Source: a virus
Virus record (IMG/VR): IMGVR_UViG_3300031957_001682
Coordinates: 43,633 to 107,632 of that record
Strand: one strand, 5' to 3'
Length of the DNA: 64,000 nucleotides
Made by a program: the position numbers and the translations under genes
Part shown: in pieces, positions 1 through 9,547 of the stretch
Layout of the letters: the number at the start of each line of letters is the position of its first letter
How positions within the stretch are numbered: position 1 is the stretch's first letter
Notes under the pieces: generated by a model
Database searches by the model: none
What the model saw: only the letters and a program-made list of their open reading frames with translations
Told to the model about the DNA's origin: nothing

Positions 1-413
1 CGCACTCTTTTGAACGCTTGTCCTCCAATGGAAAATCCTTGCAAATTACCCTTACGGATTTCTGCGGCCACTTCACGAGCCTTTTCAATGTCGTTGCGAA
101 GTGAAACAACCACAAACATACCAGTATCGTCAACTTCGGATTTCCACATCCTTCCGTTTGAGTCAACATAGGAGTCAATAACTTCTCCCACTTGAATGTT
201 AGAGTGAGCGAGTTGCACATTGCGGAACTTGTCACTCTTCATAAATCCGCCAAAAGCATCCTTTAGTGCTGAACGGGTAATGAGGTCGCCTTGCTTGTCC
301 ACCAGTTCAACTGATGCGTAGCCAGCGATAACCATGTCGGAACTGCCCTTGATGAGAGCAATGCCGGAGGTAGGTCGCTTGAGGGACAACATTACCCTCC
401 GATTCATTGTCAT
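1..413 (-). CDS. Prohead maturation protease (partial, C-terminus off the window)
   Basis: HK97-family prohead protease (peptidase U35/S78 type), which cleaves scaffold and capsid proteins during head maturation. The visible 137 residues show the family core: a GYASVELVDKQGD start, histidine H70 in LAHSNIQVGEV and the nucleophile serine S128 in GNLQGFSIGG. The gene runs off base 1, so the C-terminus is missing. Start chosen at 413; ATG at 407 is an alternative, and no strong ribosome binding site is seen. It follows the 1978-aa gene by 19 bp on the same strand. In most HK97-type viruses the major capsid gene comes next, which would put it just outside the window. Confidence 0.88.
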   Translation of the reverse strand, partial: MTMNRRVMLSLKRPTSGIALIKGSSDMVIAGYASVELVDKQGDLITRSALKDAFGGFMKSDKFRNVQLAHSNIQVGEVIDSYVDSNGRMWKSEVDDTGMFVVVSLRNDIEKAREVAAEIRKGNLQGFSIGGQAFKRV

Positions 414-432
414 GGTATATAGAATGATACTA

Positions 433-3400
433 TTACACTGAAAGAGTTGGAGTATCGTTTTCATCGTCATAAACGATGGACTCGTCTTCATCGGTCTTCA
501 TTTCAATGTGTTTTATTGGCTTTTTCTTTTTTTCTGCGGAATCGGGTTTTATTTCCCCTTCATCCGGTCTTTTCTTTCCGTCATAATCCGGTAAGTTGCT
601 TTCTTCGGTTAATTTTGTAGGACCGCTTGGAGATTCTATAGGTGTAGCCATATCAATTCCTAAGCCTCTCGGTCCAGTCCAAGTCAATTTTTCTTTAGCA
701 AGTTGGTCTAAAGCCCTACTGATTACTTCAAGTGCCTTTTTTGTTGAAGGTTTAAGCAAACGATTGTCGTCTTTTTCATCCAACACCCCTGCCGATTGCT
801 CATCTTGTTTTTTACGACTCGGTACATCTTTTTCATCCATTTCTAACTTCATAAGATGACCTTCAATCATCAATGGAGCAACGGTATGCCAATACGGGTG
901 AAGACTTTCTGCTAATGTAATTGAGTAATTTGACTTTCTCAAATCACCCAAAGCGGAAGAAGGTGTGTGTAAATACCAATTTTCTCCAATTCTTTCAACT
1001 TGATATGTCACTGTGTCGATATTTTTCAAAATTACTTGAATAGTATTGTTGTGATATTCTAAATCGTGTGGTATGAGTATAGGTGAAAATGATTTTGTAA
1101 GTAAGTCGAGGGATTCTGTGCTGGCCGCACCTTCACCTTCACCTTCACTTTCTATTTGTCCCACTTGTACATTGTACACATCTCGACTTTTTCTTCGTTT
1201 TTTAGAAACACCAGTGATAGTTGCTCGAACAATATCGCCAACTTTGAATGCCTTTTGTTGATTGTGTGCTGTTCCTACATCCATGTAAAATTTGTTTTTA
1301 TGTGTCACAGCCCGGTTGCCCAATGATTCACCATCAAGAATTGGACCAGCACCAAGTTGGTATGAGAATGGACCATTACCCTTACGGTTAAGGATAATAA
1401 AATTGAAGTCACGAGTTTTACGCAGTAATAACCACTTTGGATGACGACGCTCTCCTTTCATGTATGTAGATTTGTTGTCACGCAGAAGTACAACTTTATG
1501 TTCATTCTGCAAAATTTTAACAGCATCTTCAAGTCCTTCTTCATCAGTCATTTTAGTGTCATGCGGGCCGGGAATAATGACATTTTCATGGCTATCAAAC
1601 TGCCCTCTTAGCACTTTCATGCGTTCATGCATCAACATTTCACTCACATTAGTATCATCATAATTGATAATGTCGATGATGTTCAAATCTTTTTCACCTA
1701 CAATACCATCAATAACAAAATTATTGTCATTTAGTTCTGCAAGGCTTTCTTTGAAGGCTTTCTTCAATCCTACTTTACGGCCATTCTCGTCGTAAGTGGT
1801 AATTTCATTGTCTTTTTGTACGATAATAACACGCTTACCATCGTACCATTTACTTACAACCCAAGAACCACTGAACCCTCTTAAGTGTTCAAGGTCGCTT
1901 AAATCAAAGATACGATGCATGGGTCGTACAGGTGGAACCCATTCAGCATCACTACTCTTTGTTAAAAGAACATCCGGGTTCAAAAGAGAAGCAATATATT
2001 CTCCCATCTCCCCCAAAGCAATACGGTCTTCTGCTGTTTCGTAAGTTAATGGATTCATTGCTAAAGCCGGTGATGTGGCATTTTGTACTGGTATGCTTTC
2101 TAAACTTTGAAGCACTTGACTACCTACTTCTTTCCCGTGTAAACCAGTAATTGCATCTTGCCATGTATTTTGAAACAACTTTGGTTCAGTAAAAGTTCCG
2201 ACTATGGGTTCACCATCACTTGAAAAATCAATTCCAAATGTTGATTGTTGAGGATTAGCCACTGAATGTACTACACCGGCTCCGGTGTGTGTTGGAATAA
2301 TACCATAGGTATCGGGGTTTATTCCACCTACAGGTACAGGTTCTTCATTAAAACCAACAGACAGTGTGGTTTTTTCTTGAGGTGCTATATTATCAATGTT
2401 AATTTGATTTTGATTCAAGGCAACAATACTATCAAGTCGGTTTTTTGAAGCACGAGTCTTGTATTTTTTCTCCCCCGAACCAACACCAAAACGATTGTGA
2501 ATGTCAAATTGCTTACCACCAGCATCAAAGAACGATAAACCAGCAGGTGACATAAGTGAGTCATCGGCTACAGTGCGTACAACATTGCTTGTAATACTGT
2601 GAACTGGGTGTTGCTTCCATTTTTCGTGTTTTGGTTGTGCGTTTTCCATTGCAGTGTGGAAGCCTTCTTTTACACTGTCTTGTAAAAATTCATCATCACC
2701 AGCAAGGTGATGCAAAAAGAAATCATCATCAAATTTACCGCTTTCCATAAGTTGGCCCACGGTACTCACATGCAAGGGTTGGTTTGTATTGTTAGATTCG
2801 TCAATTATTCGTTGAACATGTGAAGCCATGCGGTTTTTTTGTTCTGTGGTTTTTGGAGTAAGACCAAGACCTTCTAAAACTTCATCGGTGTTCATAGTAC
2901 CGTCAACGGTAAAAATTTCGTCACCTTGCAGGTGTTCGGTTATTTTTGGATGTACACCCTTTTGTCGTTGGGGTACTTTTTCAGTTGTATTACCAAAACG
3001 GTATGCTTGAGTTTTGATACCGTGTACATCATGCGGTACTATACCCAACATTCTTTCAGCCTCAAACATCAGTCGATTGTGATTTGCAAGGAACTGTTGA
3101 GGGTCTGTTTTTGCTAATTCTTCACTAAAGTGATTTGGGTCATGTTCCAATACACGAGGTAGTAAAAATTGTGCGGCTTGAAATACAGACTCACGGCTTG
3201 CTTTGAGTAAGTTATTGAAAACTTTAGCATCTGCCTCAACAGGATTGGTTTTACCAAGTGCCCTCTTTGCGGCTTTACCTTGTAGTTGATTAAGTTCAAC
3301 TGTGAGTTCTTGTATTTCATTCATAATGCGCTTTGCCCCTTCGGGACTAAACTCTCCTTGTGCCGCAGGGTCATAGAGTGTTGATTGAAGTTTTTCAATT

Positions 3401-6369
3401 TCTGTACGAATATCTTCTTCTCTTTGAACAGAAGGGTACATACCACCCATTGATAACGCTCTATGAATAGTGTGAGCATCAAATGGTAGTAGATTACCTT
3501 CCTTATCAAGAGTTTTAATTTTACTCTTGCCAGTCAAACTTTCTTTTATGTTTTCTTTTCTTTTTTCTTGTGCCAGTTCATAACGGTGGTTTGTCAGCCA
3601 GTTATGTAAACCTTCAATGTCGCCAGTATTGAGTGCTACATCTTGTTGAGTAAGAGCATCCTTAAGTTGTTGAAATTCTATGTTATTTTCATCGTCATCA
3701 ATATCCCCATGAAGGTGATTAAAAACTTCGGTTGCTGAATTGTTGTTCAATTTTGCTAATGCAGTTAAAATCCTCATATTTTTAGCATCATCGGCGTTTC
3801 TAATGTACCGCTTAGTATGTGTAAACGATGGTTGTGTTTGCCCCATTCCTTGAAAATCTATGAAATCGTCATGGTCAGCACCATAAGTGACAGGTACATT
3901 TCCATCTTTTAATGCCTTGAGTTGTTCTATTGAAGTTTTGTTGGGTGCATGGGGTGAATTACTTCGACCGAGCATAGTTTTGAGGTAATGTAGTTTTCTT
4001 TTCTTTGCTAATATAGGCGTATCACCGCTATGTGATGAATATGCTTGTTCGGGATGAGTAGTTTTCATAGCGTTAGATGTAATGGATGGATGGAAATACC
4101 GTGTTTTAAATTTCTTCCTTTCTGCACTGTTCATATTCCTTATTGCATATTCTGTTTGAGGTGAAAGCGTTGTTTTATGAAGAGTCCAGTTATGTTTTTC
4201 ACCTGCTAATGTTTTTGTAAATACATTGGCTGGTGAAAATATGTTTTCCAACAAAGTGCGTTTATCACCTTTATCGAACTTTTTTGTGACCGGGTTCCAA
4301 GTACCAACAGGATTTGCTTTTCCAGTACCAAAATGTAATCCCAATGACATATTTTCGGGGTTTACATTTAATGGTTCATACTGTTTTGAACCTGTCATCG
4401 TATTAGTGTGCGGTATAGTTTCAAACATTGAAGAAAACTCCGGCATAGTATCGTCTTCCTTTATGCTTGAAGTTTGTACTGGTTTTTGACCTTCACCGGT
4501 AAAGGGGTTAAAAGGCTCATCAGCATCTATGGAAGCAGGTAATAGTTCATCGAGTGTTGATTGCATTCCGGGCGATAAACTGTGAATTATTTCGTTGTAA
4601 GCAGAATGAGTCATACCTGCTCCACCACCTACATCAAAACCTTGACTCCAAAATTTAGCCGGTCCTACGGTGAAATTACCATTACCACCAAGTTGCCAGT
4701 GTTTGGGTACATCTTCATCGGGATGAGGGCCATGTGGGGATTGAAGGAAAGTAAGGTGTTCCCTCATTTCCTTTCCTCTTGATGCGATATTACCGCTTAA
4801 TTTTGCTTCTTCTTCCATATTTTCTATGTCTTCTAATGGTATAATAGGACCATCCATGTTTCCGTAAATAGGGTGTTTTAACAGTGGTTTACGGGTTTTA
4901 GGGTCATAACCGGCAAGGAAAAGAATATCTTCCATTGACATAAATGTTTCATGTGGACCTTGCATGATACTTTTCTTTTTTGGTCGATGGTTTCTTGATG
5001 ATGCCCATAGACCCTTTACTCCATCTTTTGTTTCAAGAGGGTAAGATTCCGCCATGTCATTTTTGTCAAGATTCAATTTTGGTAAGAAACTGAATGGTTT
5101 ACCTACCCACTCACCGTTTTGGTCTTCTTCGATACCATGAGCATCATGCAACGCTTCAATGATATAATCAGCAATAGAACCAGTTGCTTCTTTTTTATCA
5201 TCTAAAAGTTGGTATGTATGTACGCCTTCACCAAAGGCATTTTGCAAAAATCTGTTATTACCTTGACTATAATCTTCCATACTTTCCATACGATGATGTG
5301 CATTAGCACCTCTATGTTCATCACCTCGTGTAGCCCAATTTAACTCCGGTGTACGACGAATTAAGTTATTCCAAGCAATGCGAGCAGAAGGTATTGTTTC
5401 ACCGTTAGGTAATTTTAGAAGAGGGCTTTTATCAAGACCACCTTCTTCATGTATTCGACGCATAACTGCTGTACGCTCAACAGGGTTTAGCCATTCAAGA
5501 CCATACATGTACCCCTCATGACCAAGTGCTGATGGGTGTTTATCACCATTTTCATCAACAACATAACCGTCACTTACCCATTGCTTGGCTCTTGCTTCAA
5601 AATGAGCAACTCGCAAGCGATTCTCATTTTCTTCTGCCGAACGACCCTCGGAAAGATTTGCCTCATTCATTTTGATAGCATCAATGTTATTTCGTTTCCA
5701 TCGTTGATAATCTCGTTGATACAAGTCATCTTGATGAGAAACATTGCTACCATTTACTCGGATTGGTCCTAAAAGTGTTTTTTTGTTGTGACCAAAAATA
5801 AGTGGACTTTTGACCTTTTCAAGTTCATCGTGTAGTAAACCTTCCATTCGTGCTTCTTCTTTTGAGTGTCCGTTGAAAATGTGACTTCTAAACTTCTCAA
5901 CAAAAGCCGGATAACCACTTGTGGAATTAGTATGCAATAAAGGATAAACGGAAGAATGGAATGGAAAATGCATTTTTGTGTAGGGTGAGCCGGGTTCGGG
6001 GGTAAAAGAAGGCCATACAGCATGAGAATGCATTATGTCTTTTGCACCACGCAGACCTTTATTCCAAATATGATTTGTAGGTTCATTGTAAATTTCTTGA
6101 CGACCAAGAAGCATACCCGGTCCTTCTGCTACTCCCGCTTGGGTATTTACCGTAGCAATATCTTGACTTGCTATTTTTTCTCGTTGTGCGTCATCTTTGA
6201 CAATCATTTCAGCACTGTATTTCAAAGTACGAAGAGTGTCATCGGTAGGTGCTTTTTCTAAAGACTCCCACGCTATAATGTATTCTGCGGCATTAAAGGC
6301 TAAATCCTTACCATCGGCTAATGACAAAAGAAAGTCATCTTTTACAATGTTGAAATTTTCTGCCACCAT
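433..6369 (-). CDS. Giant virion-arm protein with degenerate DNA-ligase-like C-terminal domain
   Basis: 1978 residues, the largest gene here, between small Zn-binding proteins and the prohead protease. Most of it is not recognised: long, polar, His/Asn-rich and probably a structural or ejected virion protein. Residues about 1485 to 1760 resemble an ATP-dependent DNA ligase nucleotidyltransferase plus OB fold: SKWYDGKR (K1507 to R1513) near motif I, NFVIDGIV at motif III, KWLLLRK near motif V and KVGDIVRATITGV in an OB-like segment. The motifs are degraded: the lysine is one residue out of register (K-W-Y-D-G rather than K-x-D-G) and the motif III glutamate is isoleucine, so it is probably not an active ligase. 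The tail is charged and lysine-rich. The start has a good GGTGA site 5 nt upstream. Confidence 0.75.
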   Translation of the reverse strand: MVAENFNIVKDDFLLSLADGKDLAFNAAEYIIAWESLEKAPTDDTLRTLKYSAEMIVKDDAQREKIASQDIATVNTQAGVAEGPGMLLGRQEIYNEPTNHIWNKGLRGAKDIMHSHAVWPSFTPEPGSPYTKMHFPFHSSVYPLLHTNSTSGYPAFVEKFRSHIFNGHSKEEARMEGLLHDELEKVKSPLIFGHNKKTLLGPIRVNGSNVSHQDDLYQRDYQRWKRNNIDAIKMNEANLSEGRSAEENENRLRVAHFEARAKQWVSDGYVVDENGDKHPSALGHEGYMYGLEWLNPVERTAVMRRIHEEGGLDKSPLLKLPNGETIPSARIAWNNLIRRTPELNWATRGDEHRGANAHHRMESMEDYSQGNNRFLQNAFGEGVHTYQLLDDKKEATGSIADYIIEALHDAHGIEEDQNGEWVGKPFSFLPKLNLDKNDMAESYPLETKDGVKGLWASSRNHRPKKKSIMQGPHETFMSMEDILFLAGYDPKTRKPLLKHPIYGNMDGPIIPLEDIENMEEEAKLSGNIASRGKEMREHLTFLQSPHGPHPDEDVPKHWQLGGNGNFTVGPAKFWSQGFDVGGGAGMTHSAYNEIIHSLSPGMQSTLDELLPASIDADEPFNPFTGEGQKPVQTSSIKEDDTMPEFSSMFETIPHTNTMTGSKQYEPLNVNPENMSLGLHFGTGKANPVGTWNPVTKKFDKGDKRTLLENIFSPANVFTKTLAGEKHNWTLHKTTLSPQTEYAIRNMNSAERKKFKTRYFHPSITSNAMKTTHPEQAYSSHSGDTPILAKKRKLHYLKTMLGRSNSPHAPNKTSIEQLKALKDGNVPVTYGADHDDFIDFQGMGQTQPSFTHTKRYIRNADDAKNMRILTALAKLNNNSATEVFNHLHGDIDDDENNIEFQQLKDALTQQDVALNTGDIEGLHNWLTNHRYELAQEKRKENIKESLTGKSKIKTLDKEGNLLPFDAHTIHRALSMGGMYPSVQREEDIRTEIEKLQSTLYDPAAQGEFSPEGAKRIMNEIQELTVELNQLQGKAAKRALGKTNPVEADAKVFNNLLKASRESVFQAAQFLLPRVLEHDPNHFSEELAKTDPQQFLANHNRLMFEAERMLGIVPHDVHGIKTQAYRFGNTTEKVPQRQKGVHPKITEHLQGDEIFTVDGTMNTDEVLEGLGLTPKTTEQKNRMASHVQRIIDESNNTNQPLHVSTVGQLMESGKFDDDFFLHHLAGDDEFLQDSVKEGFHTAMENAQPKHEKWKQHPVHSITSNVVRTVADDSLMSPAGLSFFDAGGKQFDIHNRFGVGSGEKKYKTRASKNRLDSIVALNQNQINIDNIAPQEKTTLSVGFNEEPVPVGGINPDTYGIIPTHTGAGVVHSVANPQQSTFGIDFSSDGEPIVGTFTEPKLFQNTWQDAITGLHGKEVGSQVLQSLESIPVQNATSPALAMNPLTYETAEDRIALGEMGEYIASLLNPDVLLTKSSDAEWVPPVRPMHRIFDLSDLEHLRGFSGSWVVSKWYDGKRVIIVQKDNEITTYDENGRKVGLKKAFKESLAELNDNNFVIDGIVGEKDLNIIDIINYDDTNVSEMLMHERMKVLRGQFDSHENVIIPGPHDTKMTDEEGLEDAVKILQNEHKVVLLRDNKSTYMKGERRHPKWLLLRKTRDFNFIILNRKGNGPFSYQLGAGPILDGESLGNRAVTHKNKFYMDVGTAHNQQKAFKVGDIVRATITGVSKKRRKSRDVYNVQVGQIESEGEGEGAASTESLDLLTKSFSPILIPHDLEYHNNTIQVILKNIDTVTYQVERIGENWYLHTPSSALGDLRKSNYSITLAESLHPYWHTVAPLMIEGHLMKLEMDEKDVPSRKKQDEQSAGVLDEKDDNRLLKPSTKKALEVISRALDQLAKEKLTWTGPRGLGIDMATPIESPSGPTKLTEESNLPDYDGKKRPDEGEIKPDSAEKKKKPIKHIEMKTDEDESIVYDDENDTPTLSV

Positions 6370-6381
6370 AATTTCACCGCC

Positions 6382-6549
6382 TCATTGTAGCGGTTGAAAT
6401 TTAGGACAAGCAAAAATATCCATACCGGGATGTAATTTACAACCTTCTCGTGGATTACCCCCACAAGTTAGGCAAGTCATTGGTTTACCCTGCTCGACTT
6501 CTTCACGAACTGCCGCTTTGGGTGACTTGATTACCATGATGTAAGCCAT
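6382..6549 (-). CDS. Small zinc-binding protein
   Basis: 55-residue protein with a CLTCGG..C..H..C arrangement typical of a small zinc site. It lies 9 nt after the preceding Cys-rich gene and 12 nt before the giant gene, so it fits a continuous leftward operon. No family assigned. Confidence 0.6.
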   Translation of the reverse strand: MAYIMVIKSPKAAVREEVEQGKPMTCLTCGGNPREGCKLHPGMDIFACPKFQPLQ

Positions 6550-6558
6550 GTGACCACA

Positions 6559-7014
6559 TCACTCGCCTTGATTATCTTCTCGCTCAACACCAGTACCAAC
6601 ATGTGGGTTCATACGACCGCCAAGTTTACCCAAGTCAACTTTTTTGTCATGCTTGTCACGCTTTGGTTTACCATCTTCATATTCAATGGTGTTGCCATTT
6701 GTGGTGTAGTAAGCGGTTTTGGTTTGCCCACCGGATTCGGTGACCAAGTGAGGGTTCACATCGGTGATTTTTTCTTTTGGAAGTGGCTTTGGGTTTTTGA
6801 TTGCGGCTTTTGCCATCTTTCCACCACAACCCATTTTCATGCAACCCATCTTGTTCATTTTAGAACCGCACTTAGGACAGTCTTTACACTTACAAGGTTT
6901 TTTTCCACAGTCACACTTGCCTTTTTCAAGAAGACCTAAACGATTGTTCATTTCTTCTGCTTTTTCAAGTATCTGCTTAACTTCATAACTTATTGCTTCA
7001 AATCTTGGCTTCAT
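6559..7014 (-). CDS. Cys-rich virion-arm protein
   Basis: 151 residues. A short N-terminal coiled coil (residues 1 to 31) leads into a dense cysteine cluster, CDCGKKPCKCKDCPKCG followed by GCMKMGCGG, likely to bind one or more zinc ions. The C-terminal half is polar and probably disordered. It sits two bases after the 111-aa gene in the portal-downstream operon. The function is unknown; a small virion or assembly protein is the likely role by position. Confidence 0.7.
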   Translation of the reverse strand: MKPRFEAISYEVKQILEKAEEMNNRLGLLEKGKCDCGKKPCKCKDCPKCGSKMNKMGCMKMGCGGKMAKAAIKNPKPLPKEKITDVNPHLVTESGGQTKTAYYTTNGNTIEYEDGKPKRDKHDKKVDLGKLGGRMNPHVGTGVEREDNQGE

Positions 7015-7016
7015 AC

Positions 7017-7352
7017 TTACACCTCGGTTTCTTTTGCTGATTGTGCCATTTCATGAATATCTTCCCACGACATATTGTGGAACTCTTCATTTGTTTGCGG
7101 CACAGAAGAGTTTACACCTTTCATAATTGAATCATCATTCATGTCATTACGAAAAGCATCGCCAGTGACATTTTCAGTAAATGGTGTTGTTGCTTTCACC
7201 ATGCCCATTTTTTTCAACATAATAGTTGGATTGTTAATCATCTTACGAAGGCGCATGTTTTCTTGCTTGAGTGATTCAAGGTCGCTGTCCATGCTTTCCA
7301 TCTTTGTAATTAAAACACCCATCAATCGTTCCGCATCCGATTGTTCAGTCAT
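7017..7352 (-). CDS. Coiled-coil protein downstream of portal
   Basis: 111 residues. Residues about 5 to 40 are a heptad-rich coiled coil (LMGVLITKMESMDSDLESLK), and the C-terminal half is polar. It is in a tight leftward operon between the 118-aa gene and the Cys-rich gene. No family recognised. Position after the portal and before the protease would suit a scaffold-like or head-joining role, but nothing in the sequence proves it. Confidence 0.7.
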   Translation of the reverse strand: MTEQSDAERLMGVLITKMESMDSDLESLKQENMRLRKMINNPTIMLKKMGMVKATTPFTENVTGDAFRNDMNDDSIMKGVNSSVPQTNEEFHNMSWEDIHEMAQSAKETEV

Positions 7353-7362
7353 TTAAATCACC

Positions 7363-7719
7363 TCATTGAGAGTGTCGGCCAAAGGTTCCGGTGACACGGG
7401 TATAGTTTGATGGTCGAACTCCGTTTGAAACAGTACCAGTAAGTCGTTGTCCTTGAAGGGATTGAGCCGAAGCAGGTCGATTATCGAACTTCATAACAGG
7501 TGCGCCACCAGCGTAAATATCGTTAGGACCAATAGTAAGACCACTTTCAGCCTTAGCAATAGCGGCAGACAAATCTTCCGAAAGATAGTCTGCTACCTTA
7601 CGCAATTCATTCAATTGTTGCTTTGCTAAGTTAGCATCACCATCTGTCAAAGCACTAATGAATGCTTTTTGATGTTGTTCCATCTTTCTTGCCATTGGGT
7701 CCATTTTGATTAAATCCAT
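7363..7719 (-). CDS. Hypothetical virion-arm protein
   Basis: 118 residues with an alpha-helical N-terminal half (residues 5 to 60, ISALTDGDANLAKQQLNELR) and a Gly/Ser/Asn-rich tail. It lies 43 nt after the portal gene. No recognised domain. Its size and place are compatible with a scaffold or decoration protein, as inference only. Confidence 0.7.
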   Translation of the reverse strand: MDLIKMDPMARKMEQHQKAFISALTDGDANLAKQQLNELRKVADYLSEDLSAAIAKAESGLTIGPNDIYAGGAPVMKFDNRPASAQSLQGQRLTGTVSNGVRPSNYTRVTGTFGRHSQ

Positions 7720-7762
7720 GTTCAGCCCTACCTTATCCCATGTTGTTGCTCTTTAAGAGTCT

Positions 7763-9547
7763 TTATGCACCTTTGAAATTTCTTGCATTCAAAAGAGCAT
7801 TGCTATTCTGTTGCCCAATAGAGGGTTGTGGACCTCTTTGTTGCACACTTGTTATTGGAGAGCCACTACCAGCCGATGTACGGCGTTGTGGAGCGGCTGG
7901 TCCTCGATTACGGATTCCCATACCTTGACCGCCGGGTTGTGGTGGCGGCATCGGCATACCACCCATTGGCATACCCGGAGGCATACCTCGCATCATTGGT
8001 GCGCCACCCATTGGCATACCCATTGGCATACCCGGTGGTGGCATTCCTCCACCCGGCATAGGTGGTGGCATTCCTCCACCCGGAGGTGCGCCACCCGGAG
8101 GTGCGCCACCCGGAGGTGCGGCAGGTTGTGGTGGAGGCTTACGATACACAAACCGAATATCGCTACTCGACTCTCCATCAACCAAGTCGGCTACAAAGCC
8201 AAGTTGAGTCATTCGCTGTGCTACATTGAGTTCTTGCTCATCACGGCGTAGTCGAGTAATTTCATCTTCTTCTTCGTTTGGATAAAGAGTGAGTTTCCAA
8301 TCATGAACCCCCATTTCTTTCAGCATCTTAGGGAATAAAACATCAGTGTAAATTTTTTGTCCAAATTCAACAGCACGATTTGTGACAAGAATTTGCATAC
8401 CTTCATTACTCAAGCCACCCGACTTACCGCTATCAACCATGAATACACTTGAAACACCAAAGTAAGCCGCAATACGATTACGAATTTCATCCCGAACTGC
8501 AATGTACTGCATTTCTTCAAGAGTGTCCATAAATTTAATCCAATTCACACCACCACGGCCAGTTTGACTTTCAATACCGACCTTTGGAATATAATGCGGG
8601 TCACGCTCCATTTTTTCATCAACAGACTTCCAAAATGATTTCATTGACTCAAGGTTATCAGTCGTGACTGAAATAATACCCTTTGGCATTCTTCGCTTTT
8701 GATAAGCAGTGTACATGTAGTTATCCATCGCTGTAAGTGTCATTGCTTGTCGCCACATTGTATTAACTGGTGAACGACCGTACAATTTAGATGGATTGTA
8801 TTTACTCAAGTGAAGAACTTCACCTTCAATGAAATACTGTGTTTTACCACTACCAGCCATATTGACATAGTGAACATCATGTAAGTCCATTCCGCATGTT
8901 TCACAGGTATCACTTTCGCTGTGTGTTTTTACTTGGTCCCTGTGTATTCTGCAAACTTTGTATCGCCCACCACGGACACCACGCTTATCAGCAACAATAC
9001 GCATAAAGATGGGGTCACCCCGAATCATTTCTTTAACACGGAAAAATGCAACTTCTTTTGATTCCGGGTCAATGTAGTATTCTTTTACCAAAATTAAGAA
9101 TGCATCATCAACAATGTTTAGGTCGTTTTCAACTTCATTAAGAATGTGAATGAATGCTTGGTCCATGCTATTGTTTTGATTTAACAACCATTTGACATAG
9201 GTAATTTCATCATGGTCGGGGTCACGCACCGGACCCTCGCAAACATTACAAACTTGAACTTCGTGTTGGTATTCTTCACCACAGTCAGTGCATTTTTTAT
9301 GAAAACGCTTTTCAAAATAGTGTCCTCTTCGGAACATTTCTTGTCGAATTTTTGAAAGAACCGTTCTTAAAATCAAACACTCGGTACTTACTGCATAAAG
9401 CGCAGGTATGGTAATACCCTGTGCCATGACTGGTTCTTGAATACCACTTGTCCAAAGTGGCATGGTTGGAGTTGGAGATTGCTTACGCTTGAATGGTTTT
9501 CCAAGCGCACCCAAAAATCGGCTTATTCTGCTATCGTCATCTGCCAT
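7763..9547 (-). CDS. Portal protein with two zinc-ribbon insertions
   Basis: 594 residues, start ATG overlapping the stop of the upstream gene. The portal forms the dodecameric DNA entry channel of the capsid. Portal-like segments include LHLSKYNPSKLYGRSPVNTM, the helical part around AMDNYMYTAYQKRRMPKG and AVRDEIRNRIAAYFGVSSVF; placement next to large terminase agrees. Unusual are two CxxC pairs in the N-terminal half, CTDCGEEY..CNVCEG and CRIHRDQ..CETCG, which look like inserted zinc ribbons. The C-terminal quarter is low-complexity Pro/Gly/Met with repeated APPGG and GMPMG units and is probably disordered. Confidence 0.85.
   Translation of the reverse strand: MADDDSRISRFLGALGKPFKRKQSPTPTMPLWTSGIQEPVMAQGITIPALYAVSTECLILRTVLSKIRQEMFRRGHYFEKRFHKKCTDCGEEYQHEVQVCNVCEGPVRDPDHDEITYVKWLLNQNNSMDQAFIHILNEVENDLNIVDDAFLILVKEYYIDPESKEVAFFRVKEMIRGDPIFMRIVADKRGVRGGRYKVCRIHRDQVKTHSESDTCETCGMDLHDVHYVNMAGSGKTQYFIEGEVLHLSKYNPSKLYGRSPVNTMWRQAMTLTAMDNYMYTAYQKRRMPKGIISVTTDNLESMKSFWKSVDEKMERDPHYIPKVGIESQTGRGGVNWIKFMDTLEEMQYIAVRDEIRNRIAAYFGVSSVFMVDSGKSGGLSNEGMQILVTNRAVEFGQKIYTDVLFPKMLKEMGVHDWKLTLYPNEEEDEITRLRRDEQELNVAQRMTQLGFVADLVDGESSSDIRFVYRKPPPQPAAPPGGAPPGGAPPGGGMPPPMPGGGMPPPGMPMGMPMGGAPMMRGMPPGMPMGGMPMPPPQPGGQGMGIRNRGPAAPQRRTSAGSGSPITSVQQRGPQPSIGQQNSNALLNARNFKGA
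7930..8130 (-). repeat. Pro/Gly-rich repeat in portal tail
   Basis: Short degenerate tandem repeats (units near CCACCCGGAGGTGCG on the + strand) encode the PPGGA and GMPM repeats of the portal C-terminus. Repeats of this kind change length easily by slippage. Confidence 0.7.

Noticed and set aside
7811-8251. 146-codon rightward frame rich in Trp/His/Arg
   Set aside because: Antisense of the Pro/Gly-rich portal tail; composition is that of a shadow frame.
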